Shown here piece after piece: positions 43,345 to 52,976 of a stretch of DNA of 64,000 nucleotides; position 1 is the stretch's first letter; every line of letters begins with the position of its first letter. The DNA comes from Rosistilla ulvae. GTDB taxonomy: Bacteria; Planctomycetota; Planctomycetia; Pirellulales; Pirellulaceae. The notes under the pieces were generated by a model that searched no databases, was not told where the DNA came from, and worked only from the letters and a program-made list of their open reading frames with translations. Location: positions 3,162,001 to 3,226,000 of the forward strand of contig NZ_CP036261.1 of assembly GCF_007741475.1 (NCBI RefSeq). The letters run 5' to 3'. Made by a program: the position numbers and the translations under genes.

Positions 43345-46005
43345 TCAATCGAGGTAACGGAAATCGGCTGACGCCAACAACGATTGGCACAGCGCGGTCA
43401 TCGCTAATGCCCTTCCTCGATTCGACTGCACATCTTCAAAATCACTCAGGTAGCGCCGGATCGCAGAGACTTCGGTCGCATTGGGCGAGCGGCCGAAGCT
43501 GAGTTCAAAGGCCAAGCGCAACCGAGCCGCTGGCGTTTTGGCTTCCTCGGAGACGCGCTGCGCCAACGCGTCGGCTTGAGCGATCACAAAGGGATTGTTC
43601 ATCAGGAACAACGCCTGGTTGGGCGTGCTGGACGATTCGCGTTGCCCCACGACCATCGACGGCTCGGCAAAGTCGAAGACGGCCAACGCGCGGGGCACCT
43701 CATCGCGAACAACTGGCAGATAGACGCTGCGATATTCCGCGGTCGACATGTCCAACCGATCGGTCCCCGGCGTGGGTAGCAACGTTTGGGAGATGCCGCC
43801 ACGCTGGCGGTTGCGTCCGAAACGACCGCGGCGTTGGTTGGAGCCGCGATCCTGCATCGCACCGGCGGCCATCCCCATCGATCCTCCCATCGCCGCCCCC
43901 ATGCCGCCACGCGACGCATTGCCGGACAAGTCAAACAGGTTGACGAGATTACCATCGCGAACGCGCATGTATCCCGATTCGGCGACCAGCGATGCGCCGG
44001 GACGATCGAGGTCGATCTTGCCGCTGACAAACAGCATCGCGTCGCGGATCGCTTCGGCATCCAAACGCCGCATGTTCGCACGCCACAACAGCTTATTTTC
44101 GGGGTCCTTCTCAAAGCTGGAGCGATCGAATTCCGAATCGATCCGGTAGACGCGGGAGGTGACGATCTGGCGAATCACCGATTTGACAGACCAGCCCGAT
44201 TCGACAAACTCCACCGCCAGATGATCCAACAGTTCGGGATGCGTTGGCGCCGAACCGGTCGAGCCAAAGTTTTCGGGCGACGCGACGATTCCCTGCCCCA
44301 GCAGATGTTGCCAGATCCGATTCACCATCACCCGTGCGGTCAGCGGATTGTCGCGATCGGTGATCCAACGCGCGAACTCCAACCGTCCAGTCGATCCGTC
44401 GGCGATCGATGCCGGTTCGTCGCTGAGCACTCGCGGAAAGCCTGGTGGCACAACCTGCGCGGGCTGATCGATTTCACCTCGGACCAACAGCCGAACCTCT
44501 TTCGGTTGCTCCTTGGCTTGGACGCCCATGCAGAAGCTTATCGGATTACCCTGCGGATCGTGGCCTCCCAATTTGGCCGACAGGTATTCAATCTCTCCCG
44601 TCATTCGCACGATTCGGGAGATCGGCACCGGCGTTGCGCCGGGGCGGCGTTGATTGATCCGAGCTTCTCGCAATTCGCTGCTCGCCGTCGCGAGTCGCTC
44701 TCGCATGCTTTCGAGTTCTGCCGGTGAGACCGCTTTTTCAAACGGGTTGGGATCGTCGATCGGCATCCGCAACAGGTTGCTCGTCTGTTGCGTTTGTAAT
44801 CCGCGAGCGATGCCGATCGACGAAGCGGGGACGCCAAAATAGGTCGACATGTTTCCGAAGATGCCCACCATGGCGTAGTAGTCGGTCTGCGGGATTGGAT
44901 CGAATTTGTGGTCGTGGCAACGGGCACATGCGATCGATGTGCCGATCAAGACGCGCGTCGTGACGTCGATCTGTTCGTCGACGAGATCGGCAGCAAACTG
45001 AGTGCCGTTGCGTTGATTGACATCCTTGGGGCCCAAGGCCAAAAAACCGGTGGCGATCAGGTTCTCCGCCCATTGCTCGTCGCTGGAGACGGGCAACAGG
45101 TCGCCGGCAAGCTGTTCTTGGACAAAGCGGTCATATGGCTTGTCGCTGTTGAACGAATCGATGACATAGTCACGATACCGCCAGGCTTGCGGATAGGTCA
45201 GGTTCACACCGCGGCCACTCGATTCGGCGTACCTTGCAACGTCCAACCAATGCCGTCCCCATCGCTCACCAAACTGCGGCGACTGCAACAATTGATCGGC
45301 TGCGGCCGCGATCGCCGCTGTCGGATCGCGATCCCAAGATTTTTGGAAATCGGCAATTTGCCGGACTGTCGGAGGAAGTCCGATCAAGTCGAAATAAAGT
45401 CGCCGAGCGACGGTGTACGCTGATGCGTCGGATGAGGGCGCGAGCTGGTTTTCCGCCAATTCGGCCTCGATCCAGCGGTCGATGTCGGTCAACGACCAGT
45501 CGCCATCGGCTTTCGGGGGCTGTCGACGGGTCGGCTTTTGATAGGCCCAGAACTCCGCCTTCGCCTGCTGGATCTGTTGTTCGTCGATCGACGAACGGAT
45601 CTCCGTCACGGCGCCCGATCGCGGGTCGGGAGCTCCCATTTCGATCCATTTCCGGAAATCGTCGATGACCGCCTGGGGCAGCATCTCGCTGCGCGGCGGC
45701 ATGACAAAGTCTTGGTGCGTCATCGCGTTGAACAACAGGCTGCCATCGAGATCCCCCGGCACGATCGCCGGTCCACTGCTGCCGCCGATATGCGTCAGTT
45801 CACGGGTGTCCAGTCGCAAGCCGCCGCGAGCGTTCCCCGATTCGTTGGAGTGACAGCCGTAGCACCGTTTGACCAGCACCGGGCGGATCTTCGTCTCAAA
45901 GAAATCGGCCTGTTCAGGCGTCACCTCGGCGGCGTCAGCCGAGCCCCAGAATGCGATCGCCATAACGATCAGGCCGATTTGTGTTGTTCGGATAAGCACG
46001 TCCAT
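43345..46005 (-). CDS. PSCyt1 / PSD1 (DUF1549-DUF1553) cytochrome c-domain protein
   Basis: The 886-residue secreted protein has a signal peptide, then a planctomycete cytochrome c domain with CYGCH at residues 48-52. DUF1549 (about residues 155-380; WSLTDIDRWIEAELAENQLA, YFDLIGLPPTVRQI) and DUF1553 (LEFARWITDRDNPLTARVMV, NRIWQHLLGQGIVASPENFG, RSVYLPVVRDEVPRALAVFD) follow. The region between them contains a Met/Gly-rich insert. Such proteins are thought to act with DUF1501 partners in extracellular or periplasmic redox; the substrate is not known. Start ATG 46005. Confidence 0.9.
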   Translation of the reverse strand: MDVLIRTTQIGLIVMAIAFWGSADAAEVTPEQADFFETKIRPVLVKRCYGCHSNESGNARGGLRLDTRELTHIGGSSGPAIVPGDLDGSLLFNAMTHQDFVMPPRSEMLPQAVIDDFRKWIEMGAPDPRSGAVTEIRSSIDEQQIQQAKAEFWAYQKPTRRQPPKADGDWSLTDIDRWIEAELAENQLAPSSDASAYTVARRLYFDLIGLPPTVRQIADFQKSWDRDPTAAIAAAADQLLQSPQFGERWGRHWLDVARYAESSGRGVNLTYPQAWRYRDYVIDSFNSDKPYDRFVQEQLAGDLLPVSSDEQWAENLIATGFLALGPKDVNQRNGTQFAADLVDEQIDVTTRVLIGTSIACARCHDHKFDPIPQTDYYAMVGIFGNMSTYFGVPASSIGIARGLQTQQTSNLLRMPIDDPNPFEKAVSPAELESMRERLATASSELREARINQRRPGATPVPISRIVRMTGEIEYLSAKLGGHDPQGNPISFCMGVQAKEQPKEVRLLVRGEIDQPAQVVPPGFPRVLSDEPASIADGSTGRLEFARWITDRDNPLTARVMVNRIWQHLLGQGIVASPENFGSTGSAPTHPELLDHLAVEFVESGWSVKSVIRQIVTSRVYRIDSEFDRSSFEKDPENKLLWRANMRRLDAEAIRDAMLFVSGKIDLDRPGASLVAESGYMRVRDGNLVNLFDLSGNASRGGMGAAMGGSMGMAAGAMQDRGSNQRRGRFGRNRQRGGISQTLLPTPGTDRLDMSTAEYRSVYLPVVRDEVPRALAVFDFAEPSMVVGQRESSSTPNQALFLMNNPFVIAQADALAQRVSEEAKTPAARLRLAFELSFGRSPNATEVSAIRRYLSDFEDVQSNRGRALAMTALCQSLLASADFRYLD

Positions 46006-46223
46006 CTCTCCAGGCTCAGAACCCACGTCGTTGTCCGCCAGATTGAACCCGAACGCGGTGGGGGAGTTTCGTTGCTTTTGGCCGCTTTTTTAAGGAGCAC
46101 CGCCGGTTTGGAAGGGAGCGTAGGCGAGGAACCCGATGTTGGATGCCTCCGCCCGCCACCGGATCGATTATGATATCGACTTCCCTTCCCACCTCGTTTG
46201 CAATCTACAAGAGGCATTACCCA

Positions 46224-47660
46224 ATGCAACGACGACCGATTCGATGGATGCTGCTTAGCTTGTTCTTCACACCTTGGCTGGCCGCTGCCGGGGCCGCCGA
46301 TTCAACCGCGACCAAGCCGAACATCATCCTCGTGATGGCCGACGATCAGGGTTGGGGCGACATGGCTTACAACGGGCATCCGGTCGTGAAGACGCCGAAC
46401 TTCGACGAAGCGGCGGCGACGGGATTGCGGTTCGATCGCTTCTACGCCGCCGCGCCGGTCTGTTCGCCCACGCGAGCCAGCGTGTTGACCGGCCGCCATC
46501 CGAACCGCAGCGGAGTCTTTCAGTGGGGCTTCCCGCTGCGACCGCAGGAGACGACGATCGCCGAAGCTTTAAAAACAGCCGGCTACACGACGGGGCACTT
46601 TGGCAAGTGGCATCTCGGATCGGTCCGCAGCGGCAGTCCCGCGAATCCGGGAGCCCATGGATTTGATGAGTGGTTCAGCGCGCCGAACTTTTACGACAAC
46701 GACGCGATCATGTCACATCGCGGCAAGGCGGTGAAAACCGTCGGCGAAAGCTCTGCGATCGCTGTCGATGCGGCGATGCAATGGATCGATGACGTCCGGA
46801 AGAAGCCCGAGCCGTTTTTGGCTGTCGTCTGGTTCGGATCACCTCACGTTCCTCATCAAGCCGCCCCCGAGGACAGTGCTCTCTACAAAGACCAGAACAA
46901 ACGGATGCGAGAGTTCCTCGGCGAGGTCACCGGAATGGACCGCGCGTTTGGCAAATTGCGCGATGGGCTCGGCGAACGCGGGCTGCGAGAGAACACGATC
47001 CTGTGGTACTGCAGCGACAACGGGGCGCTTCCCAGAGTCGGATCGTCCGGCGGACATCGTGGATTGAAAGCGGAGGTCTACGAGGGAGGCTTGTTGGTTC
47101 CCGCGATTCTCGAATGGCCGACGAAGATCGATCACCCACGAACGACATCGGTTCGTTGCAACACCACCGATATCTATCCGACGCTGTTGGACGTGGCGGG
47201 TGTGGAGATGGAGAACCAACCGATCGTCGACGGCATCAGCCTGCTGCCGTTGATCGAAGAGAAAGCGACCGAGCGGTCCAAGCCGATGGGATTCTGGAAC
47301 TACGCGATCCGAGGGATCATCACGCCGTCGGCCGTCTGGATGGGAGAACTGTATGAGGCGCAACAGGCCGGCGACGACCTGCCGCCCGATCCCGTGAGTG
47401 CCAACGCCGCGACGATCCCCACCGAACCTGTCGTTCACGCCCTTGGGCACTCCGCCTGGATCGATGGCGACTGGAAACTGCACCGCATCGAAGAGAAAGG
47501 CAAGGCGACGTTTGAACTGTACGACCTAGCAACCGACCCGAAAGAGGAAAAGGATCTGTTTGCCAAACAGTCCAAAAGTCCAAGGGTTGCGGAGATGCAG
47601 CAGGCACTCGAAGCCTGGCTCAATTCGGTCGACGCCAGCTATCTTGGCAAAGACTATTAA
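46224..47660 (+). CDS. Sulfatase (formylglycine-dependent, secreted)
   Basis: The 478-residue arylsulfatase-type enzyme has a signal peptide (WMLLSLFFTPWLAAAGAA). The metal-binding Asp40/Asp41 are in VMADDQGWGDMAYNG, the formylglycine site Cys80 is in CSPTRASVLTGR, and GHFGKWHLG and CSDNGALPR complete the core. It would remove sulfate from a sugar or polysaccharide. A formylglycine-generating enzyme is not in the window. It is divergent from the PSD1 gene. The start is the ATG at 46224. Confidence 0.93.
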   Translation: MQRRPIRWMLLSLFFTPWLAAAGAADSTATKPNIILVMADDQGWGDMAYNGHPVVKTPNFDEAAATGLRFDRFYAAAPVCSPTRASVLTGRHPNRSGVFQWGFPLRPQETTIAEALKTAGYTTGHFGKWHLGSVRSGSPANPGAHGFDEWFSAPNFYDNDAIMSHRGKAVKTVGESSAIAVDAAMQWIDDVRKKPEPFLAVVWFGSPHVPHQAAPEDSALYKDQNKRMREFLGEVTGMDRAFGKLRDGLGERGLRENTILWYCSDNGALPRVGSSGGHRGLKAEVYEGGLLVPAILEWPTKIDHPRTTSVRCNTTDIYPTLLDVAGVEMENQPIVDGISLLPLIEEKATERSKPMGFWNYAIRGIITPSAVWMGELYEAQQAGDDLPPDPVSANAATIPTEPVVHALGHSAWIDGDWKLHRIEEKGKATFELYDLATDPKEEKDLFAKQSKSPRVAEMQQALEAWLNSVDASYLGKDY

Positions 47661-47694
47661 CAGGCAGACGCCACGTGTGACAGACCGAGCCAGT

Positions 47695-48068
47695 GGGCCA
47701 ACCTTCGAAGCGAGAAGGTTGGCCCGCGAATAGCGCGAATGCACGCGAATTCAAAACAGCTTGATCTTCAAAGCCCGCCGGTTCCCTTTCGCGTGATTCG
47801 CGGGCAATAAACTTACCGCTCCTCAACGGGCACCAAGCTCCGCGGCCTGCCAAACCTCTTGTGTATCTGGCGGTAAATCTGCCCGCCAATAGCGCGAATG
47901 CACGCTAATTTAAAACATCGAGATACCAAAAGCACCGGCTCCCTTTCGCGCTATTCGCGTGATTCGCGGGCAGCTTCTTTCATCTTCAACGTAGAACGTG
48001 GGACCTCCAACCACTAGCTCCAAAAGAACCGGGGGTTTTGATTTCTGTTCTTCGCGTGATTAGCGGGC
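47695..48068. repeat. Palindromic CGCGAAT repeat cluster upstream of GxxExxY gene
   Basis: The 445-base gap after the sulfatase opens with a perfect 12-bp stem (47695-47706 with 47714-47725; GGGCCAACCTTC). Element A (47722-47806) begins GCCCGCGAATAGCGCGAA and ends with a near reverse complement, TTCGCGTGATTCGCGGGC, 16 of 18 matching. Element B (47881-47971) repeats the same layout with an extra CGCGAAT-type unit in its right arm. A lone right arm, TTCGCGTGATTAGCGGGC, lies at 48051-48068, 37 bases before the nuclease-like gene. CGCGAAT units in the left arm of A are spaced 9-10 bases apart. Confidence 0.8.
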
Positions 48069-48105
48069 TGAACGATTTCTACCGCTTTTGATTGGGGATG
48101 CTGCG

Positions 48106-48495
48106 ATGCCGGACGATTTGATTTACCGCGAGGAGTGTTACAAGATCATCGGCGTCTGCTTCGAGGTCTACAACGACAAAGGCAGCGGCTTCCTCGAACC
48201 GGTCTACCAGGAGTGCTTGGAGATCGAACACGAGTATCAACAGATCCCGTCGGTCTCTCGCCAAGCAATCGGTCTGTCCTACCGCGGGGTCGAACTGAAG
48301 CAGAAGTTCGTCCCCGACTTCATCTGCTTCGGCAAGATCATCCTGGAGATCAAAGCTGTCAGCCAGTTGCTCGACGAACATCGCGCTCAAGTTATCAACT
48401 ACTTGAACGCCACCGGCTTTCAATTGGCGCTGTTGGTGAACTTCGCCAGCTATCCCAAGATCGAGTGGGAACGGCTCGTTCACACCACCAAATAA
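48106..48495 (+). CDS. GxxExxY-family protein, PD-(D/E)XK nuclease-like
   Basis: The 129-residue protein carries the signature that names its family: GFLEPVY at residues 28-34. It also has a PD-(D/E)XK-type motif: Asp71 in VPDF and Glu81-x-Lys83 in ILEIKA, then a C-terminal helix/strand (RAQVINYLNATGFQLALLVN). The family is widespread but uncharacterised. Nuclease activity is inferred from the fold motif only. The ATG at 48106 has a GGGGA seven bases upstream. It lies at the end of a cluster of palindromic repeats that may be its target or origin. Confidence 0.85.
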   Translation: MPDDLIYREECYKIIGVCFEVYNDKGSGFLEPVYQECLEIEHEYQQIPSVSRQAIGLSYRGVELKQKFVPDFICFGKIILEIKAVSQLLDEHRAQVINYLNATGFQLALLVNFASYPKIEWERLVHTTK

Positions 48496-48582
48496 CGACA
48501 CCTCATTAAAGGCATCGGCCCCCCGATTCGTCGGTCGCCTCGCTTGCGGGCGACCGATATAAAAGACGGATCGAGCGAACCT

Positions 48583-51501
48583 TTAGTGCGATTCGAAGGC
48601 GAGTGGTTTTTGCCAGGTCTGCTTCAACGCAGGCCATTGCGATTCCAAAACGGCTTGATCACCATCGCGGATCGTCAACGTTTCGCCTTCGACGATCGAG
48701 CCCAGTCGAGTCAGGGGGAGCGAGGCAAAACAAGCTTCAAAGCTCTCTGTCGCGTCGCTGGCAACTTCGACAAGGAACCGCGAATTCGATTCGCTGAACA
48801 GGACCACTTCAGCGGATAGGCCATTTTGCGTCAGGTCACTGATCTGCAGATCAGCTCCCAATTCGCCCGCGAAACACATCTCGGCGATCGCCGCACCCAA
48901 ACCACCTTCGCTGAGGTCGTGGCAGGCGCGAACGCTGCCGCCCTTGATCGCTTGATGCATCGCCGCGAAGATCGATTTGGCTGACTGCACTTCGACAGTC
49001 GGCACCTGGCCACCGGACAGTTTATTGACAAGCGAAAAGTGTGATCCGCCCAATTCGTCTTTGGTTTCGCCGACCAGATAGATCGCGTTGCCGGCCTGCT
49101 TCAGATCCATCGTGACGCACTTCGACACGTCCTCGACCTGCCCCATCGCACTGATCAACAGGCTCGGTGGGATCGCGATTGTCTGACGATTTCCGGCGTC
49201 GTCGTTGTAGCTGAATTCGTTGTTCAAGCTATCCTTGCCGCTGATGAACGGAGTTCCCAACGCGATCGCCATGTCTTGGCAAGCGATCGCCGCGCGAACC
49301 AAAGATCCGAGAGTTTCGGGACGGTCGGTATAGCCCCAGCAGAAGTTATCCAAGATCGCAATCTTCGCCGGATCCGCTCCCACCGCCACCGCGTTTCGCA
49401 TCGCTTCATCGATCGCGCTTGCGGCCATGTGATAGGTATCGAAATCGCCGAAGTGCGGGTTCATGCCGTTGCTGATCACGATCCCGCGGCGACTCTCGAC
49501 GCGAGGCCGCACGACGGCGGCGTCTCCCGGACCATCAGCTTGCACGCCAACCAACGGCTTGATCACGCTGCCACCTTGGACTTCGTGATCGTACTGGCGG
49601 ATGATCCATTCCTTGCTGGCGACGTTCAGCGCGGCCAAAATCTTTCGCAGCGTCTCGTCGTGATCGGCGGGGACCGTTCCTTCCAACGGACGGACAGTCG
49701 GCGCCTCATAGATCGCATCGCGAACGATCGGCGGCCGGCCGTCGTGCAAGAAGTGCATCGTGACTTCGCCGACCAAATCGTCGCCGTACATCAGACGCAA
49801 GTTGCCGGTCGCTTCGAACTTTCCGATCCGCGTAACTTCAACGCCTTCGCTTTCGCACAGCTTCCGCAACGGTTCCCACTGGTCAGCCGAAACCGACAGC
49901 ACCATCCGCTCTTGCGCTTCGCTGATCCAGATCTCGGTGTAGGAGAGTCCGTCGTATTTGAGCGGACACTTGTCCAACCAAACCTCCGCACCAATCTTCT
50001 CACCCATCTCGCCGACGGCACTACTGAAACCGCCCGCGCCGCAATCGGTCACCGCGTTATAAAGTCCTTCGTCGCGAGCCTGCAGCAGCACGTCGGCGAC
50101 CATCTTTTCGGTGATCGCATTGCCGATCTGAACCGCGCCGCCGGAAAGCGATTCGCTCTCGCTTGTCAATTCCGCACTGCTGAACGTCGCGCCGTGGATC
50201 CCGTCGCGCCCCGTTCGGCCTCCCATCGCCACGATGTAATCGCCCGGCAACGCTTCCTTAAAACACTTGTCGACCGGCAGCATACCGACGTTGCCGGCAT
50301 AGACCAGCGGATTGCCGAGGTACCGCGGATCGAAATAGACGGCACCGTTAACGGTTGGGATTCCCATCCGGTTGCCATAATCGCGGACGCCCGAGACGAC
50401 ACCTTTCATCACGCGGCGAGGATGCAGCACGCCGGCGGGGAGATCTTCGGGAGCGGTCTCTGGCGGAGCGAAGCAGAAGACGTCGGTGTTGCAAATCGGC
50501 TTGGCTCCCATCCCGGTCCCCAGCGGATCGCGGATCACGCCGCCGATGCCCGTGTTTGCTCCACCGTAAGGTTCCAGCGCCGAGGGATGGTTGTGCGTTT
50601 CGACTTTAAAGCAGATGTTGTATTCGTCGTCGAAGGTGACGACGCCGGCGTTGTCTTCGAACACGCTGACGCACCAATCGTCGTCGCCCAGCGATTTGCG
50701 AATCGTCTGCGTCGCGGCGAAGATCGTCTCTTTGAGCATGTTCTCAAAACGACGCTCGCCATTTTCGTCGCGGTAAGCGATCCGGCCCGCCAGCGTTTTG
50801 TGGCTGCAGTGCTCGCTCCAGGTCTGCGCGACCGATTCCAGTTCGATATCGGTCGGCTCGCGGCCCAAGTCGCGGAAGTGCTTTTGGATCGTCTGCATCT
50901 CGACAAGCGTCAGATACAGTTGGCCTTCTTTACTCAGGCGTTCCAACGCGGCATCGTCCAAGTCGCGGATGGCGACATGTTGCAATTCAAACTCGTAAGC
51001 CGAACCGATTTGCAGCCGGTCCAATTGCAACGGACCGACGATGACTTGTTCGATCGAATCGTTCGAGAGCGCTCGCTTGCAGATCTGATCGAGCTGTTGC
51101 GGCGGCAGTTCGGGCAACCAGTACTTCCGCACCGTCCGCACGCCTTCGACTTGCCAACCGCCGTCGCGGATCGCTGCGATGGTACTTTGTGCGACTGGAT
51201 CCATCACGCCCGGCTTGGCCATGACATGAACCAAGGTCTTGTTGGCGTTGGGGGAAGCGAGCAGTTCGTCGCTGCCAACGGTGGCGATCACCGAACGCTG
51301 CGTGACTGGATCGACGAGATAATTGGCAGCGATCGCGGAGACCGCATCGGCGTCAAAATCACCTTCGACCAGGAAGCTCTTGGACATCGCAACGTCCAAG
51401 TGATCGGCCAAGCGAAGTTCGAAGATCTCTTCGGCGATTCGCGCCCCATCGCGGTCGACCGTGCCTTCGCTGGGATAAATATCGATTTGCCAGAGGGTCA
51501 T
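48583..51501 (-). CDS. purL: Phosphoribosylformylglycinamidine synthase, PurS-PurL fusion
   Basis: The 972-residue protein makes FGAM in purine synthesis. About residues 1-215 resemble PurS modules (NKTLVHVMAKPGVMDPVAQS, then GWQVEGVRTVRKYWL), fused to small-type PurL. Core motifs are TWSEHCSHKTLAGRI, VETHNHPSALEPYGGANTGI, GGRTGRDGIHGATFSS, DCGAGGFSSA, and a second-half CHDLSEGGLGAAI. There is no C-terminal glutaminase domain, so a separate PurQ must supply ammonia. Large PurL of Proteobacteria is about 1300 residues. Start ATG 51501. Confidence 0.93.
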   Translation of the reverse strand: MTLWQIDIYPSEGTVDRDGARIAEEIFELRLADHLDVAMSKSFLVEGDFDADAVSAIAANYLVDPVTQRSVIATVGSDELLASPNANKTLVHVMAKPGVMDPVAQSTIAAIRDGGWQVEGVRTVRKYWLPELPPQQLDQICKRALSNDSIEQVIVGPLQLDRLQIGSAYEFELQHVAIRDLDDAALERLSKEGQLYLTLVEMQTIQKHFRDLGREPTDIELESVAQTWSEHCSHKTLAGRIAYRDENGERRFENMLKETIFAATQTIRKSLGDDDWCVSVFEDNAGVVTFDDEYNICFKVETHNHPSALEPYGGANTGIGGVIRDPLGTGMGAKPICNTDVFCFAPPETAPEDLPAGVLHPRRVMKGVVSGVRDYGNRMGIPTVNGAVYFDPRYLGNPLVYAGNVGMLPVDKCFKEALPGDYIVAMGGRTGRDGIHGATFSSAELTSESESLSGGAVQIGNAITEKMVADVLLQARDEGLYNAVTDCGAGGFSSAVGEMGEKIGAEVWLDKCPLKYDGLSYTEIWISEAQERMVLSVSADQWEPLRKLCESEGVEVTRIGKFEATGNLRLMYGDDLVGEVTMHFLHDGRPPIVRDAIYEAPTVRPLEGTVPADHDETLRKILAALNVASKEWIIRQYDHEVQGGSVIKPLVGVQADGPGDAAVVRPRVESRRGIVISNGMNPHFGDFDTYHMAASAIDEAMRNAVAVGADPAKIAILDNFCWGYTDRPETLGSLVRAAIACQDMAIALGTPFISGKDSLNNEFSYNDDAGNRQTIAIPPSLLISAMGQVEDVSKCVTMDLKQAGNAIYLVGETKDELGGSHFSLVNKLSGGQVPTVEVQSAKSIFAAMHQAIKGGSVRACHDLSEGGLGAAIAEMCFAGELGADLQISDLTQNGLSAEVVLFSESNSRFLVEVASDATESFEACFASLPLTRLGSIVEGETLTIRDGDQAVLESQWPALKQTWQKPLAFESH

Positions 51502-51602
51502 GAGCTGCCTTCAATCGTCGAAAACCGGTGCCGCAAAAAGTGAACGAATCGTTCACAAATTTCGCAAACCTAGCCCTCGACGTGAAGGGGGCGTTGACAG
51601 CA

Positions 51603-52736
51603 TTAGCCGCCGAATCCCAGGGCCCCAGCGTACAGGCTGCGCTTGCTCGACCGTGGAACCGCGATCGGGTGCGGATTCAGGTCAAAAGGAATCCCGGCAA
51701 TGTGGTTGGCGGCCAGTTGTGTGCCGTGGGAGGCTTGCTGGATCGATTTGCCCGCCGAATACTTCTGCATCGTTTGCAAAATCTCAGGAGCGTAGCGAAA
51801 TTCGCCGCCGGGAACCTCTTCGCCCAGGCGATCGAATTCACCTACGGTCACGATGCTGCGGTAGCGATCGTGGAATTCATACGCCTCGACTCCCTTGGCT
51901 CGCAGGGCGACAACCATCTTGTGCGCCTGTTCAGCACCCTTGTTCAAGCGATTTGGATTGGGGACCAGCTTCGATGCTCCCGCACCGTTGCCAAAGTCGG
52001 TCGTGGCGTTGCCGCCGAAGGAACGGACGACGACGGTGAACTTGCCAGGATTGTCCAACAAACTGTGCTCGACATCTTCGTTCATGCTGCGGACAAACGC
52101 ATCGACGACCGGGGCGTTGAAGAATTCATCGGGCAGCAGCGGGTTTTTGGAGACGAAAGCCATGGCCATCGGACCCTTCTGTCGCTTCTCGTCACCTTTA
52201 TTGAACAGCTTCGATTGCAACTGGCGGAAGGCGGCGAAGCGTTGGCTCGTCTTGCCGGTCTCGGAAAAGTCGAGCGATTTGGGTTGGGCGTGCTTGATCA
52301 AGTCTAAGGTCTTTTCAAGCGAAGGGTTTTGCAGCGAGTCGAATTCGCCGACCAGAACCGCATACGAGTCGTATTTACGTCCGTTTAAGTGACGCATCTT
52401 GACCGGTTGGGGCCCCGAACCCATCAGCGGACGGGTGTAATCGTAATTTTCTTTGTGGATGTAGGCGGGCAGGTTGTGGTCCTGCCGCAGTTCCATCACC
52501 AAATCGGAGGCTTGTTTCTTCCCCTGTTCGCCGCCAAAACAGGCGGCCAGGATCAGCCAGGGCCCGTTCTCTTCGCTCAACACGTATTCCGCATTCGGAT
52601 CGGCTTCGACCGTCCGACGCGTGAACATATTAAGGAACGAAGGAGGCGCGGCCATCGTGATGCTTCCGCTAGCAAGCAACAGTGCCACGGTGATCGATTG
52701 AAATAGTTGTTGCGTTACCCACTGCCCGCGTATCAT
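51603..52736 (-). CDS. Secreted protein with SPOR-like repeats, function unknown
   Basis: The 377-residue product has a signal peptide (FQSITVALLLASGSITMAA). Two related segments follow: WLILAACFGGEQGKKQASDL with YDSYAVLVGEFDSLQNPSLE, and FTVVVRSFGG with YRSIVTVGEFDRLGEE. Each reads like an alpha/beta SPOR-type unit. A role at the cell wall is possible but unproven. The ATG at 52736 is chosen, with GGAG seven bases before; the GTG further upstream covers that site. Confidence 0.7.
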   Translation of the reverse strand: MIRGQWVTQQLFQSITVALLLASGSITMAAPPSFLNMFTRRTVEADPNAEYVLSEENGPWLILAACFGGEQGKKQASDLVMELRQDHNLPAYIHKENYDYTRPLMGSGPQPVKMRHLNGRKYDSYAVLVGEFDSLQNPSLEKTLDLIKHAQPKSLDFSETGKTSQRFAAFRQLQSKLFNKGDEKRQKGPMAMAFVSKNPLLPDEFFNAPVVDAFVRSMNEDVEHSLLDNPGKFTVVVRSFGGNATTDFGNGAGASKLVPNPNRLNKGAEQAHKMVVALRAKGVEAYEFHDRYRSIVTVGEFDRLGEEVPGGEFRYAPEILQTMQKYSAGKSIQQASHGTQLAANHIAGIPFDLNPHPIAVPRSSKRSLYAGALGFGG

Positions 52737-52976
52737 TCTGCTCTCCACCTAGGGAAACATCGGTTCTGGTCGTTGAAGTCGCTGGGACCGTATCAAAACG
52801 ATCCGTCCCCCGAAAAGACCGAATCGAACGAATCGCGTTCCCAAAGACAATCACTGCATGACCGACTACCATGAAGATCTACCCCCCAAGGTGACGGGAT
52901 TTTCCAGAGAGGCTACCCTTTCTAGACCTCACGTTGCCATAATCTCCCAACTTCACTCTCAAGCTTCCCGAAGTCC

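Noticed and set aside
49276-51543. A 755-codon open frame on the plus strand
   Set aside because: It lies entirely antisense to purL, has no recognisable motif, and is explained by the GC-rich codon bias of the real gene.
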